This document shows positions 6,580 to 6,931 of a DNA stretch of 6,931 bases, one piece after another. The translations under genes and the position numbers were made by a program. Numbering within the stretch: the first letter of the stretch is position 1; every line of letters starts with the position of its first letter. The notes under the pieces were generated by a model. It ran no database searches. It was not told the DNA's origin and saw nothing but the letters and a program-made list of their open reading frames with translations. This DNA is from Phycisphaerae bacterium (lineage in GTDB: Bacteria; Planctomycetota; Phycisphaerae; UBA1845; Fen-1342): positions 1 to 6,931 of the forward strand of contig JALHOX010000249.1 in assembly GCA_022842805.1 (NCBI GenBank). Reading direction: 5' to 3'.

Positions 6580-6600
6580 CGGCCTGCGAGCCGCAGGCCG
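6580..6600 (+). terminator. Strong GC-rich hairpin after chaA, likely terminator
   Basis: CGGCCTGCG (6580-6588) and CGCAGGCCG (6592-6600) form a perfect 9-bp stem with the three-base loop AGC. On the plus strand it is followed by CTCTTTG, a weak T-run, so it best serves chaA. It lies in the gap between convergent genes, 84 bases after the chaA stop. Confidence 0.65.
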
Positions 6601-6660
6601 CTCTTTGAGTGAGCCGCTGTTTGAGGGGGCCGCTACCTGGAGCGGCCGTTGGCAGGGCGC
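6597..6660. repeat. Degenerate 16-base tandem repeat
   Basis: GCCGCT recurs at exactly 16-base steps at 6597, 6613 and 6629, and GCCGTT follows at 6645. Copies 1 and 2 match at 13 of 16 positions (GCCGCTCTTTGAGTGA against GCCGCTGTTTGAGGGG). Copy 3 matches copy 2 at 10 of 16, and copy 4 is weaker. The array overlaps the right arm of the first hairpin and all of the second, so the hairpins and the repeat may share an origin. Confidence 0.45.
6628..6647. terminator. Second hairpin between convergent chaA and ldhA
   Basis: GGCCGCT (6628-6634) and AGCGGCC (6641-6647) pair perfectly over 7 bp with the loop ACCTGG. It sits 13 bases beyond the ldhA stop on the minus strand, where a terminator for that gene is expected. 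Neither side has a clear T-tract, so the termination mechanism is uncertain. Confidence 0.5.
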
Positions 6661-6931
6661 TAGCGGCGCTTGATTTTTGCGGCGGTGACGCGGTTTTCGG
6701 GGCGGATAGCGCCGGTTGCGAAGTCGGAGATGTTCTGCATCGTCGTATCGGCGATGTTGCCGACTGCTTCGCGGGTGAAGAATCCCTGGTGGGCGGTGAC
6801 GATGACGTTGGGGAAGGTCATGAGTCGGGCGAAGACGTCGTCAGTGATGACTTTGTCGGAGAGATCCTGAAAGAAGAGGTCGCCCTCTTCCTCGTAGACG
6901 TCGAGGCCCAGCGCTCCGATTCGACCGCTCT
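6660..6931 (-). CDS. ldhA: D-lactate dehydrogenase LdhA, C-terminal part
   Basis: NAD-dependent D-2-hydroxyacid dehydrogenase that reduces pyruvate to D-lactate in fermentative metabolism; cytoplasmic. Only the last 89 codons are in the window, and the gene runs past the right edge. The translation tracks E. coli LdhA closely as I remember it: IGALGLDVYEEEGDLFFQD, then VITDDVFARL, then NVIVTAHQGFFTREA and NIADTTMQNI. The catalytic His lies in AHQ (codon 6789-6791), and the Glu that pairs with it is exactly 32 residues earlier (codon 6885-6887), the spacing of Glu264 and His296 in E. coli LdhA. The C-terminus is basic (AAKIKRR), followed by a TAG stop. Other D-2-hydroxyacid dehydrogenases are less likely because the DLFF segment is typical of LdhA. 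It is convergent with chaA. Confidence 0.93.
   Translation of the reverse strand, partial: SGRIGALGLDVYEEEGDLFFQDLSDKVITDDVFARLMTFPNVIVTAHQGFFTREAVGNIADTTMQNISDFATGAIRPENRVTAAKIKRR

Noticed and set aside
6670..6870. Plus-strand open frame of 66 codons near the right end
   Set aside because: It is antisense to the clear LdhA C-terminus, which carries catalytic residues at the right spacing.

Overview
The window is a GC-rich bacterial chromosome segment with dense coding on both strands, frequent G/C at third codon positions, and some GTG starts. A secreted-type double amidohydrolase and an extreme Asn-X repeat protein with a lipoprotein-like leader sit together here. From what I remember of such genomes, that combination fits a planctomycete best (Planctomycetota, perhaps Phycisphaerae-like). 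This is an inference, because no rRNA or other marker gene is present.

Layout. (1) Bases 2-2872, plus strand: the 3' part of a very long gene for a protein with two consecutive amidohydrolase-type domains. The first keeps the metal and catalytic motifs. The second has lost the HxH pair and looks non-catalytic. The frame is open to the left edge, so the true start lies outside. (2) Bases 2873-3131: non-coding, with small hairpins and an imperfect direct repeat. (3) Bases 3132-3509, plus: a short protein whose tail of 92 residues is 44 Asn in a strict every-second-residue pattern. (4) Bases 3683-4264, plus: an unrecognised 193-residue all-helical protein, possibly a ferritin-like bundle. (5) Bases 4450-5178, minus: an unrecognised soluble protein ending in a Pro/Ser-rich tail and a Trp-rich terminus. 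(6) Bases 5369-6496, plus and divergent from the previous gene: a ChaA-type Ca2+/H+ antiporter. (7) Bases 6497-6659: a convergent intergenic region with two strong hairpins and a degenerate 16-base tandem repeat. (8) Bases 6660-6931, minus: the C-terminal 89 codons of an LdhA-type D-lactate dehydrogenase, cut by the right edge.

The genes do not form an evident operon or shared pathway: strands alternate and most gaps exceed 100 bases. ChaA would act in the inner membrane on cation and pH balance, LdhA in cytoplasmic fermentation, and the amidohydrolase and Asn-rich protein probably beyond the inner membrane. I see no mobile element, CRISPR array, tRNA, rRNA or recognisable defence system. The most unusual features are the Asn-X protein, the pseudo-enzyme half of the amidohydrolase, and the Trp-rich C-terminus of the minus-strand hypothetical.
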